DNA of 64,000 nucleotides from Rhinolophus ferrumequinum. Lineage: Eukaryota > Chordata > Mammalia > Chiroptera > Rhinolophidae. Location: positions 40,099,324 to 40,163,323 of the forward strand of contig NC_046306.1 in NCBI RefSeq assembly GCF_004115265.2, in the 5' to 3' direction. Positions 12,570 through 23,792 of the stretch are shown piece by piece (positions within the stretch are counted from its first letter, which is position 1; every line of letters begins with the position of its first letter). A program made the translations under genes and the position numbers. The notes beneath the pieces are model-generated. The model was not told the origin of the DNA, ran no database searches, and worked only from the letters and a program-made list of their open reading frames with translations.

Positions 12570-12722
12570 AAACACAGTCCATGGACCAAGCACCATACCT
12601 CCTGGGGGCTGATTAGTATTCAGGCCCCCCAAGACCAGGATCTACTGAATCAGAATCTACATTTTAACAAAATCCCCAGACAATCCACATGCACATTACA
12701 GTGTGATTGAGAAGTATTAGTT
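12570..12722. mobile_element. MER20-type hAT element
   Basis: 'ctgaatcagaatctacattt' followed by 'aacaaaatccccaga' and 'tgattgagaagtatta' is close to MER20 as I remember it. An old non-autonomous DNA transposon. Confidence 0.55.
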
Positions 12723-12838
12723 CAGGCATATTGGGGTCAATGACATTTGTGCAGCTGATACAATTAAACAAAGGTAGGTGTGCTGCTGTTATAGTAGACA
12801 CTAAATAGGAAGGTTCTTTCTGTCTAGGCCAGCTGCTT

Positions 12839-12841
<3 letters not shown>

Positions 12842-12880
<39 letters not shown>
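12842..12880. repeat. (GT)n microsatellite
   Basis: About eighteen uninterrupted GT units, likely polymorphic. Confidence 0.95.
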
Positions 12881-12882
<2 letters not shown>

Positions 12883-13075
12883 GAATATCATGCAATCTGG
12901 ATAGTCACATTGTCTGCATGTGATGTAGGAAGTTTATGAGCCTCTTTATTTTTTGAAAGGAGAGCCAACTTCTTTTTAAAGAAATTTCATTCCTGAGGAT
13001 ATATTAATTATAGGGCCATTTTAGTCATCAATTTTGAGAAACATAGAAGATATATTTAAATAAATGTATATATAC

Positions 13076-13700
13076 AGCTTCCAATAAGCTTTGTGATGCT
13101 TTACATTTAATTATCAATAGTTAAAAGTCACTGAACATTTGAGTAGAGCCTCTAACCCAAAAGACAGAGATCAAAACAATGTAACAGAAAAATAGAACTG
13201 GAATGAAAACAGAAAATAAAAATAAACAAATCATACTATAACTAATATCCACAGAGAGATAAGACGATATTGCATCCAAAGGGGGAAAAAAAGGAACAAA
13301 ATGTGTTCAGAGACAAAAACATTCTTGGAAATTGCAAATATGTTATTATAAATAAAAATTCAATAATTGAAGCAATGCCCCCAGTGTATAAGAAATAAAG
13401 ACAAAGAGAAAAGAAGTAGGAATTAAAGCTAAAAAAAGAAAAAAAAGAAAAGGAGCTCAATCTAGTAGGTCCAATATTCAAATAATAGGAATTCCAAAAA
13501 GAGAAAACAACAAAATGAAGAGGAAGAAATGATCATTTAAAAAATATAAGAAATGTTCGCAGAATTAAAGAATATGAGTCTCCAGAGTGAGAGAGACCAC
13601 TGACTCTTCAATACAATTGATGAAAAAGAATCCACATTAAGACACGTCACTGAAAACAGCGGGGTTAAGAGAAGATTCTAAAAGTTTCTGGAAAATGGAA
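13076..13700 (+). repeat. Old L1 (L1M-like) fragment, left arm of an inverted pair
   Basis: Text such as 'actaatatccacagagagat' and 'acattcttggaaattg' fits the A-rich region of old mammalian L1M elements. The reverse complement of 13076-13700 matches 14975-16512 along most of its length once the younger L1 at 15230-16253 is removed, so the two form an inverted repeat. Confidence 0.65.
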
Positions 13701-13704
13701 GATG

Positions 13705-14095
13705 TATCATTTAGCTTTTGCTATGTATCACCCAAACTTAGTGACTTAAAACAATTTGTTGGTTGGTTGGGTAGTTCTTCGGGTCTGAGCTGGATGCATG
13801 ACAGTTGTACTGTCTAAGACAGCCTCATTGACATACCTGAGACTTCCTGGGATGGCTGGGACTTCTCCACACAATTTCTTACCTTCTAAGAAACTAGTTT
13901 GCATTTTTTCACAAGGATGATGGAAGGGTTATCAGCAGCAGGAGAGAGCCAGCCCAATGCACAAGCACTTTCAAACCTCCACTTGCATCATGTATGCTAT
14001 TGTCCTTTTTACCAAAGTAAGTCACATGTCTGGGCCCATAGTCAAGTTGGAAGGAGACTATCCAATGGTACACAAGAAGTGATGATTTTCTAAGG
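13705..14095 (-). repeat. Old MLT/MaLR-like LTR fragment (tentative)
   Basis: 'cacccaaacttagtgactta' with the downstream 'gtaagtcacatgtctgggcc' resembles the reverse strand of an ancient MLT-type LTR. Diverged; no coding part. Confidence 0.35.
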
Positions 14096-14259
14096 CCCTT
14101 ATGACAACTATGCAGGGTATATGTAAGGGAAGGAGGCATCAGAAATGGGATGGGATGAGGAGCAGAATCTGCTGCTTCATTACACACCTGTGGATATCTG
14201 ACTTGGTAAACTATGTATTGTGTTTATTAAAAAAAATAATAAAGCCTCCCTTCTACCCC

Positions 14260-14740
14260 TGTCGCATCCAGCACAACAAGAGCAGTGGGAAATGAGAAGG
14301 GTGGCGCAAGGTTAAGAAAGACAGTAGAGAAGAGTAGTGTGCAAGCAGGGCCAAGGGACTCAAGCCTCAAGGACTGATCCCCGAATCGGGTCAACGCGTG
14401 GCTTTTATTAGTAATCATACAAGGAAGTAAAGTTTGATTTTTCCACGGTCCACAAGTCACGTGCCTGACTGGCTGTTCTTTCCGAAAGCCCCCATCGTGC
14501 TCCAATACGTCCTGTGCCTTCACACACACGCATAACCTCAGGGGATGGAACCACTGTACTGAAACCATCAGAGAAGAGAGCCTGACCGACGTTATTCCCT
14601 CGGTTCCCAGCTTTCCGGGACACTCCCCCAAGGAAGCTTTACCGACATTATTCCATCAGGTCTCAGCTTTCTGAGACACTTCCTTGTGATGTCATGGGGA
14701 AGGCGCGGGGAACAGATGGTTCGGTAGCTGTAAGGCAACA
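14260..14740 (-). mobile_element. Solo LTR, ERVK-like (class II)
   Basis: A 481 bp element that starts TG and ends CA on either strand. On the minus strand it carries an AATAAA signal and then a CpG-containing R/U5-like part. The flanks tacccc and taccgc look like a 6 bp target duplication with one difference, the length typical of betaretrovirus-like ERVs. No internal retroviral sequence adjoins it, so it is a solo LTR left by recombination. Retained CpG sites suggest it is younger than the surrounding L1M sequence. Confidence 0.6.
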
Positions 14741-15229
14741 TACCGCCCCCCCCCCAAAAAAATAGGGCAAAATCCTGTGAATGTACCAAAAGTCATGCAG
14801 AAAAGCAGCACAGAAGGCTTCGGGACTGGTCAAGATTATCACCTGGAGAAATGGAAGTATTCTGCAATACCCACCATCTTTTCCCTTCACAGTCACCAGT
14901 CAGTGAGTCCAAAGGAGCTCACTTTTCCAAATATGTCTTAATCAATTCACTCCTTGGTCATCATTTTCCAGAAATTTTTAGAATCTGGTCACCATTCAAA
15001 ATGATCAATTTTTCCACTCTATTTTTGTTGTTGTTTTTGTTTTCTCTTTTTGTAATTCCTATTATTTGAATATTGGACCTACTAAATTGAGCTCCTTTTT
15101 TTCTTTTGAGCTTTAATTCCTACTTCCTGTTCCTTTGTCTTTATTTCTTATACTTTTGGGGGACATTGCTTGAATTATTGAATTTTTTATTTATAATAAC
15201 ATACTTTCAATTTCCAAGAATTCATTTTT

Positions 15230-16253
15230 AACCAATAATAAAATGACAATAACTATGTATCTATCAATAATTACTTTAAATGTAAATGGATTAAATGTTC
15301 CAATCAAAAGGCATAGAGTAGCTGAATGGATAAAAAAAATGAGACCCATACATATGTTGCCTAAAAGAGACCTACTTCAGATCGAAAGACACACAGACTG
15401 AAAGTGAAGGGATGGAAAAAGATATTTCATGCAAACTGAAATGAAAAATAAAGCTGGGGTATCAATACTTATATCAGACAAAATAGACTTTAAAACAAAG
15501 GGTATGACCAGAGACAAAGAAGGACCCAGCAATTTCACTTCTGGGTATTTATTTGAAGAAACCCAAAACACTAATTTGAAAAGATATATGCATCCATATA
15601 TTCATTGCAGCATTATTTACAATCACCAAGATATGGAAGCAACCTAAGTGTCCATCGATAGACAAATGGATAAAGAAAAGGTGGTACATCTATACTTGTA
15701 CAATGGAATATTACTAAGCCATAAAAAAGAAAGAAATCTTGCCATCTCCAACATGAATGGACTTAGAGGGTGTTTTGCTCAGTGAAATAAGTCAGACAGA
15801 GAAAGACAAATATCACATGAATCTAAAAACCAAAATAAACAAACAAAACAAAACAAACTCATAGATACAGAGAACATTTTGATGGTTGTGAGATGGGAGG
15901 GGGGTTGGGAAGATGAGTAAAAAAGAGAAAGGATTAAGATGTGCCAAATGTCAATTATAAAGACAGTGATGGGGATGTAAAGTACACCATAGGTAATATA
16001 GTCAATAATATTATAATAACTGTATGCTGTCAGATAGGTACTAGGTTTATTGGGGTGGTCACTTCATAAGTTATATAAATGTCTAACCACTATGTTGTAC
16101 ACCTGAAACTAATATAATATTGTATGTCAACTGTAATTGAAAAATAAAAAATTTAAAAAAAATAGAACTTGTGTGGAGAATGGTAAGTTTTTGGTGGCTG
16201 TTTCAATAATCAATTTATCAAATAAAGGTAACTCCTTACCCACCCCCCAAAAA
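15230..16253 (+). mobile_element. L1 insertion with internal deletion and probable 3' transduction
   Basis: The 14 bp AAGAATTCATTTTT occurs at 15216-15229 and again at 16254-16267, an exact target-site duplication. The body begins at the start of ORF2 (translation MTITMYLSIITLNVNGLNVPIKRHRVAEWIKKM, the endonuclease domain), runs to about 15510, then jumps directly to the ORF2 end and 3' UTR (PSNFTSGYLFEETQN; 'tgttgtacacctgaaactaa'). After the usual L1 A-rich end near 16140-16163 come about 85 extra bases with their own AATAAA at 16221-16226 and a short A run before the duplication, as expected for a 3' transduction. Confidence 0.75.
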
Positions 16254-16416
16254 AAGAATTCATTTTTGTCTCTGAATGTAACTTTAGTAAAATATTGGGT
16301 TTTTTCCCCCCATGGATGTAATATCTTCTTATCTCTCAGTGGATATTAGTCATGGTATGACTTTTTCCCCTGCTCATCTCAATTCTATTACTCTGTTTGA
16401 TTGTATTGATGTCTGT

Positions 16417-16439
16417 TTTTTTTTTTTTGGGGGGGGGAG
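16417..16439. repeat. T-run/G-run homopolymers
   Basis: About fourteen T followed by about eight G inside the right L1M arm. Simple sequence. Confidence 0.8.
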
Positions 16440-17729
16440 GTTATTTTAACTATTTATAACTTTTAACTATTGATTATTAAATGTAAAGCACCAAAGCTTA
16501 TTGGAAGCTGTGTACATTGGGCAGAATTTGTGAATTGGTGGCCTTTTCTTTAGGGTGACCATGAGGCAAACTGTTCATTTTATTGGAGGGCTGAAAAATG
16601 TGAATATCTGTGGGGTTTTTACTTGGGTCAGGAGGTTACCCCACAAAAAACTTTCTCCAATACCCTACTGGGGCTGCAGGATAAATCTAGCTGCCATCAT
16701 TCTGGGAGTGAACAGACAACGTGTCTGCAGGGGATTCATTTTTCAAATTGCCAACTTTACTTAATCCCAATTTTCAATACAGTATCTCACCCTCATCCTT
16801 CACTGCTGTACTCTGAGCTCAGGGACACAGCTGCTTGTGCCTCTCCAGGGAGTAAGTCTCTCATCTTCTCCTTTTATTGTACTTGTCATATCTAGTCCCT
16901 GAGCCTCACCACATTCTGCCCCAGAAATCAGTTGCCTTGCCTCCTGGCTTTTCCTTCTGCAGGAGCTAAAATGTCAGCTGGCTTCTGTCTCCTAAATGAT
17001 TTTACCAGCACCCATAATTTTGTTGCCAGTTCTCATTGGCTATTATCTTCTCCATTCCCTTTGTTTTTATGGATTTATGACCTTAAGAAAAATTTTTAAA
17101 TTCTTTTTTATTCTCATTTTAGTGAGGTATTGGTAGGAAGAAGATGTGTGATGCTGCCTTGGTTAATTGAAACCTGTAGTCAGTGCTTCATATGAATGGT
17201 AAGCGCTTTTGTACAACTCAGTTAGCAAAACTGAAAATAGCTTATGACAATCATGGTCAGAGTCAATGCATCTATCATGTCCAGTTATTGTTTTGTAAAA
17301 AACATAATTTTTATTTGAAAGCAACCCATCCAAACTGCTTTATTGTTAAGCACATTGCCTAGGATTTATTAAAATGCATATTTGCTGTGCACTTTGTCAT
17401 TTCCACATGGTATGAAGGAAAAGAAATGGAGCAACAACAGATGAAATGCCAAGCTGTTTGCTTATTTAAATGTGGAATTTTGCCATGATGGGTGCGAATC
17501 TGGGTCAGCATTATTTACAAAAGAGGACATGGTGTTTTGTCTCAAGGAGCAGGAAAATGCTTTGTGATAAAATGTGGTAAAATCTTCTCATTTTTTCCAA
17601 CTAAGCAGTAAAATGAATTACACAATGTAAAATGATAAACAAAAAGTTTTATGAGTCATCCTCAATGTAGGGAAAATGTGCAGCCAGGACAGAAACAGTG
17701 TTTTTCTGCATCTTAAAAATAAATTCTAG

Positions 17730-18092
17730 GGTGGCCGAGACTCAGTTGGTTAGAGTGCAAGCTCTGAACAACAGGGTTGGCCGTTCGATTCCCACATGGG
17801 CCAGTGAGCTGCGCCCTCCACAGCTAGATTGAAGACAACGAGCTGCCGCTGAGCTTCCAGAGGGGCGGCCAGATGGCTCAGTTGGTTACAGCACAAGCTC
17901 TCAACAAGGTTGCCGGTTCAATTCCCACATGGGATGGTGGGCTTTACCCCCCTGCAACTAAAGACTGAAAACAGCAACTGGACTTGGAGCTGAGCTGCGC
18001 CCTCCACAACTAGATTGAAGGACAACTACTTGGAGCTGATGGGCCCTGGAGAAACACACTATTCCCCAATAAAATTAAAAAAAAAAAAAAAG
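17730..18092 (+). mobile_element. Two tRNA-derived bat SINE units in tandem
   Basis: The first unit opens 'ggtggccgagactcagttgg' and a second tRNA-like head, 'gcggccagatggctcagttg', begins near 17863. Both carry box-B-like 'ggttcaattcc' or 'gttcgattcc' segments. The unit ends in 'ccccaataaaatt' and an A-tail at about 18075-18092. The related copies at 40018, 54291 and 62478 confirm the family. Confidence 0.8.
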
Positions 18093-18299
18093 AATGGTCA
18101 AGTTAAAGGATGGCTGCCAAAAGGTTAAAAAAATAAAATAAAATAAACTCTAATGCACTGATACAGAAACAGAAATCAACAACAGCATGTCCTAGAAAGC
18201 CAAATAACTGTGGGACTCCAAGGGGTTTAATGTAGTTCATGCTTTATAAATAAACTCATTGAAATGGTGGGGACAATGATGTGGAGGTGATGTTGATTC

Positions 18300-18756
18300 T
18301 ATTTTTTGAAGTCAGTTTTATTAAGGTATAACTTGGAAACAGTAAAGTTCATTCTTCTTAGTGTATATTATATGAATTTTGGTGGATACATTCAGTCTTG
18401 GAGCCTCCAGAGCCTCCATCATGATCGGTCCCATCAAACCCTTCTCCCATTTCCCCCACCCCAGTTCCCACCAACCAGTGACTTGTTTTCTGTTCCTGTA
18501 ATTCTGCCTGTTCCAGAATCTCATATAAATGGATTCATATAGTACACAGACTTTTGAGTCTTTTTAACTGTGGCTTAAGTGTTTGTGTACAGGTGTGTGA
18601 ACATACATTTTCATTTCACAGGGATAAATGCCCAAAAGCCCAAACACTGAGTTACATTGTAGTTGCATATTTAATTTTTGAAGAAATCACCAAACTGTTT
18701 TCCAGAGAGGCTATGCCATTTTGCATTCCCACTGACAATGTGGGAGTAATCCAGCT
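18300..18756 (-). repeat. Old L1 3' fragment
   Basis: Reverse-strand L1 3' text, for example 'agtcagttttattaaggtat', 'tctcatataaatggattcat' and 'gccattttgcattcccac'. An old, 5'-truncated copy. Confidence 0.65.
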
Positions 18757-18766
18757 TTGAGGTATT

Positions 18767-18892
18767 TTCTCTTTCTTCCTTCCTTCTTTCCTTCCTTCCT
18801 TCCTTCCTTCTTCCCTCCCTTCCTTCCTTCCTTCCTTCCTTTCTTTCTTTCTTCCTTTTTTCTTTTCTTTTTTTTTCTTTTGTTTTTTCTTG
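18767..18892. repeat. (TTCC)n / (GGAA)n microsatellite
   Basis: About 125 bases of nearly pure pyrimidine built from CTTCC/TTCC units, grading into CTTT and T runs. On the minus strand this is a GGAA array. Confidence 0.93.
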
Positions 18893-19073
18893 TAGATTTC
18901 AACGTTAAACATGATGTTGTCACAGATTCACTACATTTAAAATGTATGCTGTTAAAAATGTTTTATTTCTGGAAGTGTTATGACTAATGACACTCCAATA
19001 TAAAGTAAGTCACCCACAATAGGGAAAAGTCATGCTGGCTTTACTCTTTTCCCCAGAAACTTTAAACACCAAA

Positions 19074-19122
19074 AACAAAACAAAACAAAACAAAACAAAA
19101 CAAAACAAAAAAACAAAACCCA
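19074..19122. repeat. (CAAAA)n simple repeat
   Basis: Roughly eight AAAAC units; simple sequence. Confidence 0.9.
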
Positions 19123-19724
19123 CAATGGATTAATGATGTTTACAAACTTCGGGGGGGAAAGAACATGGGACCTCTGGATAGCCAGCAATATTCCAATCAG
19201 GCATTCTAACAGACCAATGAGCTCTGGAAGTAGAGGACCCGCCCCTGGAAAACAAAGCAAAGCAAAACAAAGAAAGAAAAAAACACTATAATAAAGTCCA
19301 GCCAAATCATAAATGAATCACAATGAAGAATGGAATAGAAAAACTGTAATAAAAAAATGATGGTGAGGGTTACATCCACTCAATTTTAGACTTAAAAACC
19401 AAACAACAGGGATGCATAGTTGTAACACAGATATAGGATAAATTCTGAAAAGTAACAATAATACAAGCAACATAATCAGGAGACTAGGGTAGGAGAGACA
19501 CAAATCATAATCAGCTCATCTTTCATTACAAAGAGACAATAGTCTCCTGAATTGAAATTTATAATAAAAATATGATTTTAATCTCTTAATGATTTTCATT
19601 AAGATGTTGAAACCATATTGAACATATATGATGTAATAAAATATATCCTTTAAGCTTTAAAGGAAACCTTTAGGTACTCATTTGGTGCTCAACACTCTCT
19701 TTGATTTTAATTCAGTTCTCTTCT

Positions 19725-20325
19725 GATGAGACAAGTTGACAGGAGCGGGCTTGTGAGCTGGCAGGATGGGAGAGGCAAAGAGTTAACAGGAGCAGCTTGT
19801 GGGCTAACAGGAATGAGTTAAACATAAATCTCTCGGCTCTGACTCCCCGGGCCAGCACTGCACCTGCAAGCTGACAAGCACCTAACATTCATCATAGGTA
19901 GGAACAGAACAGTCCCCAATCACAATGGCAACTCTCTGCAAACTAACAAACACCCATCATAAATGAGAACAGAATGGTTCCCAAGCGCAACAGTAACCCC
20001 CTGCAGCTGACATTCATCATAGATGGGAACAGGACAGTTCCCAGAAGAAGAAAATTGTAACAGCAGCCCCCCTGCAAGCTGACAAGCACCTACATCCTGC
20101 ATGAATAAATGTAAAACCCTAGCACTCCTCATCAGCGCAGCTGTCCCTATTGGGCTCTGCCCTGGCAAAAAATCCCTTTGCCAGTTCACTTCAAGATCTT
20201 CTGCAGCTGTCCCTATCTGGTTCTGCCTTGGTAAAATTCCTTTTGCCAGAACTCTCTCTGTCTTTAACTTTCAATAAATCTTTTCTTACTCTTGTAGAGT
20301 CTCGTAAATTTTTTTTACATTCTGT
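19725..20325 (+). mobile_element. Solo LTR, gammaretrovirus-like (class I), with internal repeats
   Basis: A roughly 600 bp stretch that ends in an AATAAA region ('tttcaataaatcttttctta') and a short U5-like tail, typical of class I ERV LTRs. Near 19860-20100 a unit of about 65 bases beginning 'ctgcaagctgacaagcacct' recurs about three times, as seen in U3 enhancer repeats. No internal retroviral genes adjoin it. The outer ends are approximate. Confidence 0.5.
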
Positions 20326-20584
20326 GAACAACTGGGGATTAATTCTACACCAAGATATCTTCTGGTAAATTAAAAAAAAAATTAAAGTAATACTTTTAAT
20401 TTAATATTAACATATATAATTTGAGACTCTTTTAAGTAAACGTCTTTTTCTCACTCCATTTAAACTACATAAAAAGATATCTGAATTTCTTCAAGGGTTA
20501 ACATGATAGATGGTAGGGGGATGATAGAATTTTGAGTGATTTATTGCTTTCTTCTTTGTATACTTTTACAAGTCCTCAATTTTC

Positions 20585-21085
20585 TTTTTCTTTTAAATTA
20601 AAGTTTATTGGGGTGACAATTGTTAGTAAAGTTATATGGATTTCAGGTGTACAATTCTGTATGACATCATCTATAAATCCCATTGTGTGTTCACCAGCCA
20701 GAGTCAGTTCTCCTTCCATCACCCTATATTTGATCCCCCTTACCCTCATCTCCCACCCCCTCCCCCCTTGCCCTCTGGTAACCACTAAACTATTGTCTGT
20801 GTCTATGAGTTTTTGTTTCTCATTTGTTTGTCTTGTTCTTTTGTTGTTTTTGGTTCATATACCACATATCAGTGAAATCATATAGTTCTCTGCTTTTTAT
20901 GTCTGACTTATTTCGCTTAGCATTATAATCTCAAGATCCATCCATGTTGTCACAAATGGTCCTATTTCATCTTTTCATACTGCCAAATAGTATTCCATTG
21001 TGTGTATATACTACAATTTCTTTATCCATTCATCTATCGAAGGACATTTTGGTTGTTTCCATGTCTTCAATTTTCTAAATAATGT
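20585..21085 (-). repeat. L1 3' end, 5'-truncated
   Basis: Reverse-strand L1 3' UTR and ORF2 end: 'aaagtttattggggtgacaa', 'atccatccatgttgtcacaa', 'agtattccattgtgtgtata'. It resembles the copies at 29185 and 42316. Confidence 0.8.
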
Positions 21086-21419
21086 GCATATATCACTTTA
21101 TCACATAACACAGACTTTTTAAAAAAATGTAAAGAGCCCTAATAAAAAAATGAAATAAAACAAGTGGTGCTGACGTGTAGGCTTTTCTGGGTGGAGCAAG
21201 ACAATGAGAGAAAGGGAGGTGGCTTCCAAGAACCTGTCCATCTGGAACCAGCTGCTCATCAGGTTGTGAACAATGTGCTGCCACTCCTGCACTGACTGTG
21301 CTAAGGATTCCATGGTCGGGGGTTTTGCTTCTCTTTTGCACTCTACATTTTAAAGTTTCGGTTCTTCAAAATGCAAAATACTTTATTTACTTTCTTTAAC
21401 AAACACTTAAATGGCAAGC

Positions 21420-21540
21420 CCTATTCCAAGCGCTTTACAAATATCTCCTCATTAATCCTCATAACAACCCAATGAGGTATATACTATTATTATGAACCTT
21501 TTGCAGACACTAAGGCACAGTGAAATAACTTAGTTGATAA
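21420..21540. repeat. MIR/L2-type fragment
   Basis: 'taatcctcataacaaccca' with 'atgaggtatatactattatt' is standard MIR3/L2 text. Ancient. Confidence 0.5.
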
Positions 21541-22326
21541 CATGAGTACCTGTTTGTAAACTACTAAGGATGACATGATTTTCTGTGTAATCTATATGTC
21601 ATCTTTCATTCATCCATTCAACTGATATTTACTGAGCACTTGGCAGGCACCCCTTCTAGATGCTAATTCACTGGAAGTGCTCAGCAATAGAAACTGATAA
21701 TGGTTTAAAAATAAGTAGACAAACAGGGAGAGAAGGGAGACCTGGCTTGTGTTTCCAGGATGCTCTCTGTAATTTCCTCTGCATTTCTCATGACCTGGTA
21801 CACATTGCCATTTCCATGTAACAACTGTAGATTTGTGATCTGTGACTGAAAATCATGATTCTGAATCATAATTTCTTATCATTGGTTGCAAACTGGTATC
21901 CCATAGCATACAGTGCCTTTAGGGGTTGAGTGTTGCCTTTCTGTTAAATCCACAGTGCTTCTTAAAAATCAAAATTGCTTTTATTATACCGTTACTTAAA
22001 TAAGTACAAACATAAAGTAATCATAAATTTCCTAAGTTTATAGTGAAAATAAATCAAACTAAAAAATTAGTAAAACCATCAAAACTTCACAACCAACAAA
22101 TTTCATACCAATATTAGTTCATTTCAGAAAAAAATTGTGAGACATTTTGAAATGACCAAGAAAAGATGACTGGGTGTCTGGTCAGGTACACTGTTCCAGG
22201 TTAACTCTGCCTTTTATTGTTTTTGACCTATTTTACAAATCTGTAAGCTGTAGAAATTGATAGTAATGAAAATGATTCTTGTCTATAGAAATATAAATGT
22301 ATCGTGTGTATCCAGGAGATACAATA

Positions 22327-22899
22327 TGAGGTGAGGTTAAAAAAAATATAGTGAATGTTTATATTTAAAAAAATTTATTATAGTAAAAGACATATTGCCA
22401 TTAATCCCTCTCAAAATACGCCCCCTTGCTTCAAACAACTTATCCCATCATTCTTTCCACTTTCTGAAGCAGTTCTCGAAGTCCTCTTTCGTGAATGTCT
22501 TTCTTTGCGCTGTTGTGGCTGCCTCCATGTCCTGAATCAGTTCAAAATGTTTACCTTTCATGGTCACTTTGACTTTGGGGAAGAGCCAGAAATTGCATGG
22601 TGCCAGATAAAGTGAATAAGGTGGATGAGGACACACCATAATGTTTTTGACAGAAATTGCTGTACCAGAAGCGATATGTGACACAGGGCATTGTCATGAT
22701 GGAGGATGAGTTATGGCACACTTTAAAACACACCTGCTCTTAACTGTAGCTCACACCCAGCTGACTGCACCAAACAAGTTAAAACTTGTCACACACTGTT
22801 ACTAAGGTTCAACACGCTGGTTCCCCTATTGAAGATCCGAAACTTTCTGTTGGATGGCACTTGGCAGCAGCATTCACCATATTTTTTGATCACGCCTCG
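22327..22899 (-). mobile_element. Second internally deleted mariner, different subfamily
   Basis: Inverted ends TGAGGTGAGGTTAAAAAAAA (left) and, in reverse complement, CGAGGCGTGATCAAAAAA (right) are flanked by TA at 22325-22326 and 22900-22901. The minus strand encodes the C-terminal part of a mariner transposase: VCPHPPYSLYLAPCNFWLFPKVKVTMKGKHFELIQDM...FENCFRKWKE. The third catalytic-position block (normally PDLAPCDFWLFP) reads YLAPCNFWLFP here, so acidic residues are lost. Length is 573 bp, so the N-terminal half is missing as in the copy at 10861. The end sequences differ, so this is a separate subfamily. Confidence 0.85.
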
Positions 22900-23243
22900 T
22901 AGATTACTGCTCTGGATATTAACAAACTTTATACCTATTTCTAAATACATTTCAACAATCCTGATTGCCTTGTACATTTTAAATTCTCCTTTGAGCAGGC
23001 TGTAATATCTCATTGGGCCTTTCATAGATTAAAGAGTTAAAATCTTTGACAAATGTTCATTTATATTTGCATGAGAATAATTTTACCTTTTCTAAAAGTT
23101 ATCTTTTGATATTCATTTAATGGGGTACATTAGGCCTTGCTGATAGGAAATTTCTAAAATCCCCGTTTAACTACCTGGCAGGCAGAAGCTGAGCCCATGA
23201 TGTCACATTCTGCCTTCCTGGTGCACCCAGAGGCTCATGACGA

Positions 23244-23792
23244 TGTCCAAGACAGGACCCAATCCAGAGCAGCGATGACTGGGTTCTCGTCTCTGGGAAA
23301 GAAAGAATTGAAGAGCAAGACAGAAGCAAGAAAGCAAAAGTGATTTATTGAAAATGAAAGTACACACTTGAAAGTACAGACCAACTCAGAGAAGAAGGCT
23401 CTCCCAAGGCCATGAGCAGGGGTACTTATCCCTCCCGGGTTGGGGAATTGGTGATGGCCCATTGTCGTGGTTCATTCATCTCCTCTCCCTGGGTGGGGCT
23501 CTGCATTTCCTGTTTTTTCTTCCTTACTTGGTTCTTCTAGAACTGTCATGGTGTCAGATGCATTATGGGAGTCTTAGTCACTGCAATGTAAATGACATTA
23601 TAATGACATTATAAGTAGCTAAAAGGTCAGGTCCTGGTCATAGGGATCAGCCTAGCTGGATTAAACTGGTTTTTGTTTTTTTCCAGCTGCAGGTACTGGA
23701 TACAGTCACTTGTTACTTGTGTAACCAGTGAGGCACCTCACCTCTTATCCTGGAGGGGCTTGTCAATTTCCTAGGCTACCTATCCTGTCTCA
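23244..23792 (-). mobile_element. Solo LTR (ERV, class uncertain)
   Basis: A roughly 549 bp element beginning TGTCCAAGACAGG and ending CTGTCTCA, so each strand has TG...CA ends. The minus strand carries AATAAA at 23344-23349, placed as in an LTR. No retroviral coding sequence adjoins it and I could not see a clear target duplication. Confidence 0.5.

Larger units (their letters stand above)
14975..16512 (-). repeat. Old L1 (L1M-like) fragment, right arm of the inverted pair
   Basis: The outer end 'gcttattggaagctg' is the exact reverse complement of the left arm's 'cagcttccaataagc', and the inner part around 15060-15229 matches the left arm at 13310-13480. The arm is split by a younger L1 (15230-16253) flanked by a 14 bp duplication. 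Confidence 0.65.

Noticed and set aside
12664-12891. Frame rich in His-Thr on the minus strand
   Set aside because: It is the translation of the GT microsatellite, not a protein.
17730-18092. tRNA gene
   Set aside because: The A- and B-box-like text belongs to SINE heads; no complete cloverleaf with an acceptor stem is present.
18652-18923. Lys/Glu/Gly-rich frames on the minus strand
   Set aside because: Product of the TTCC microsatellite read in several frames.
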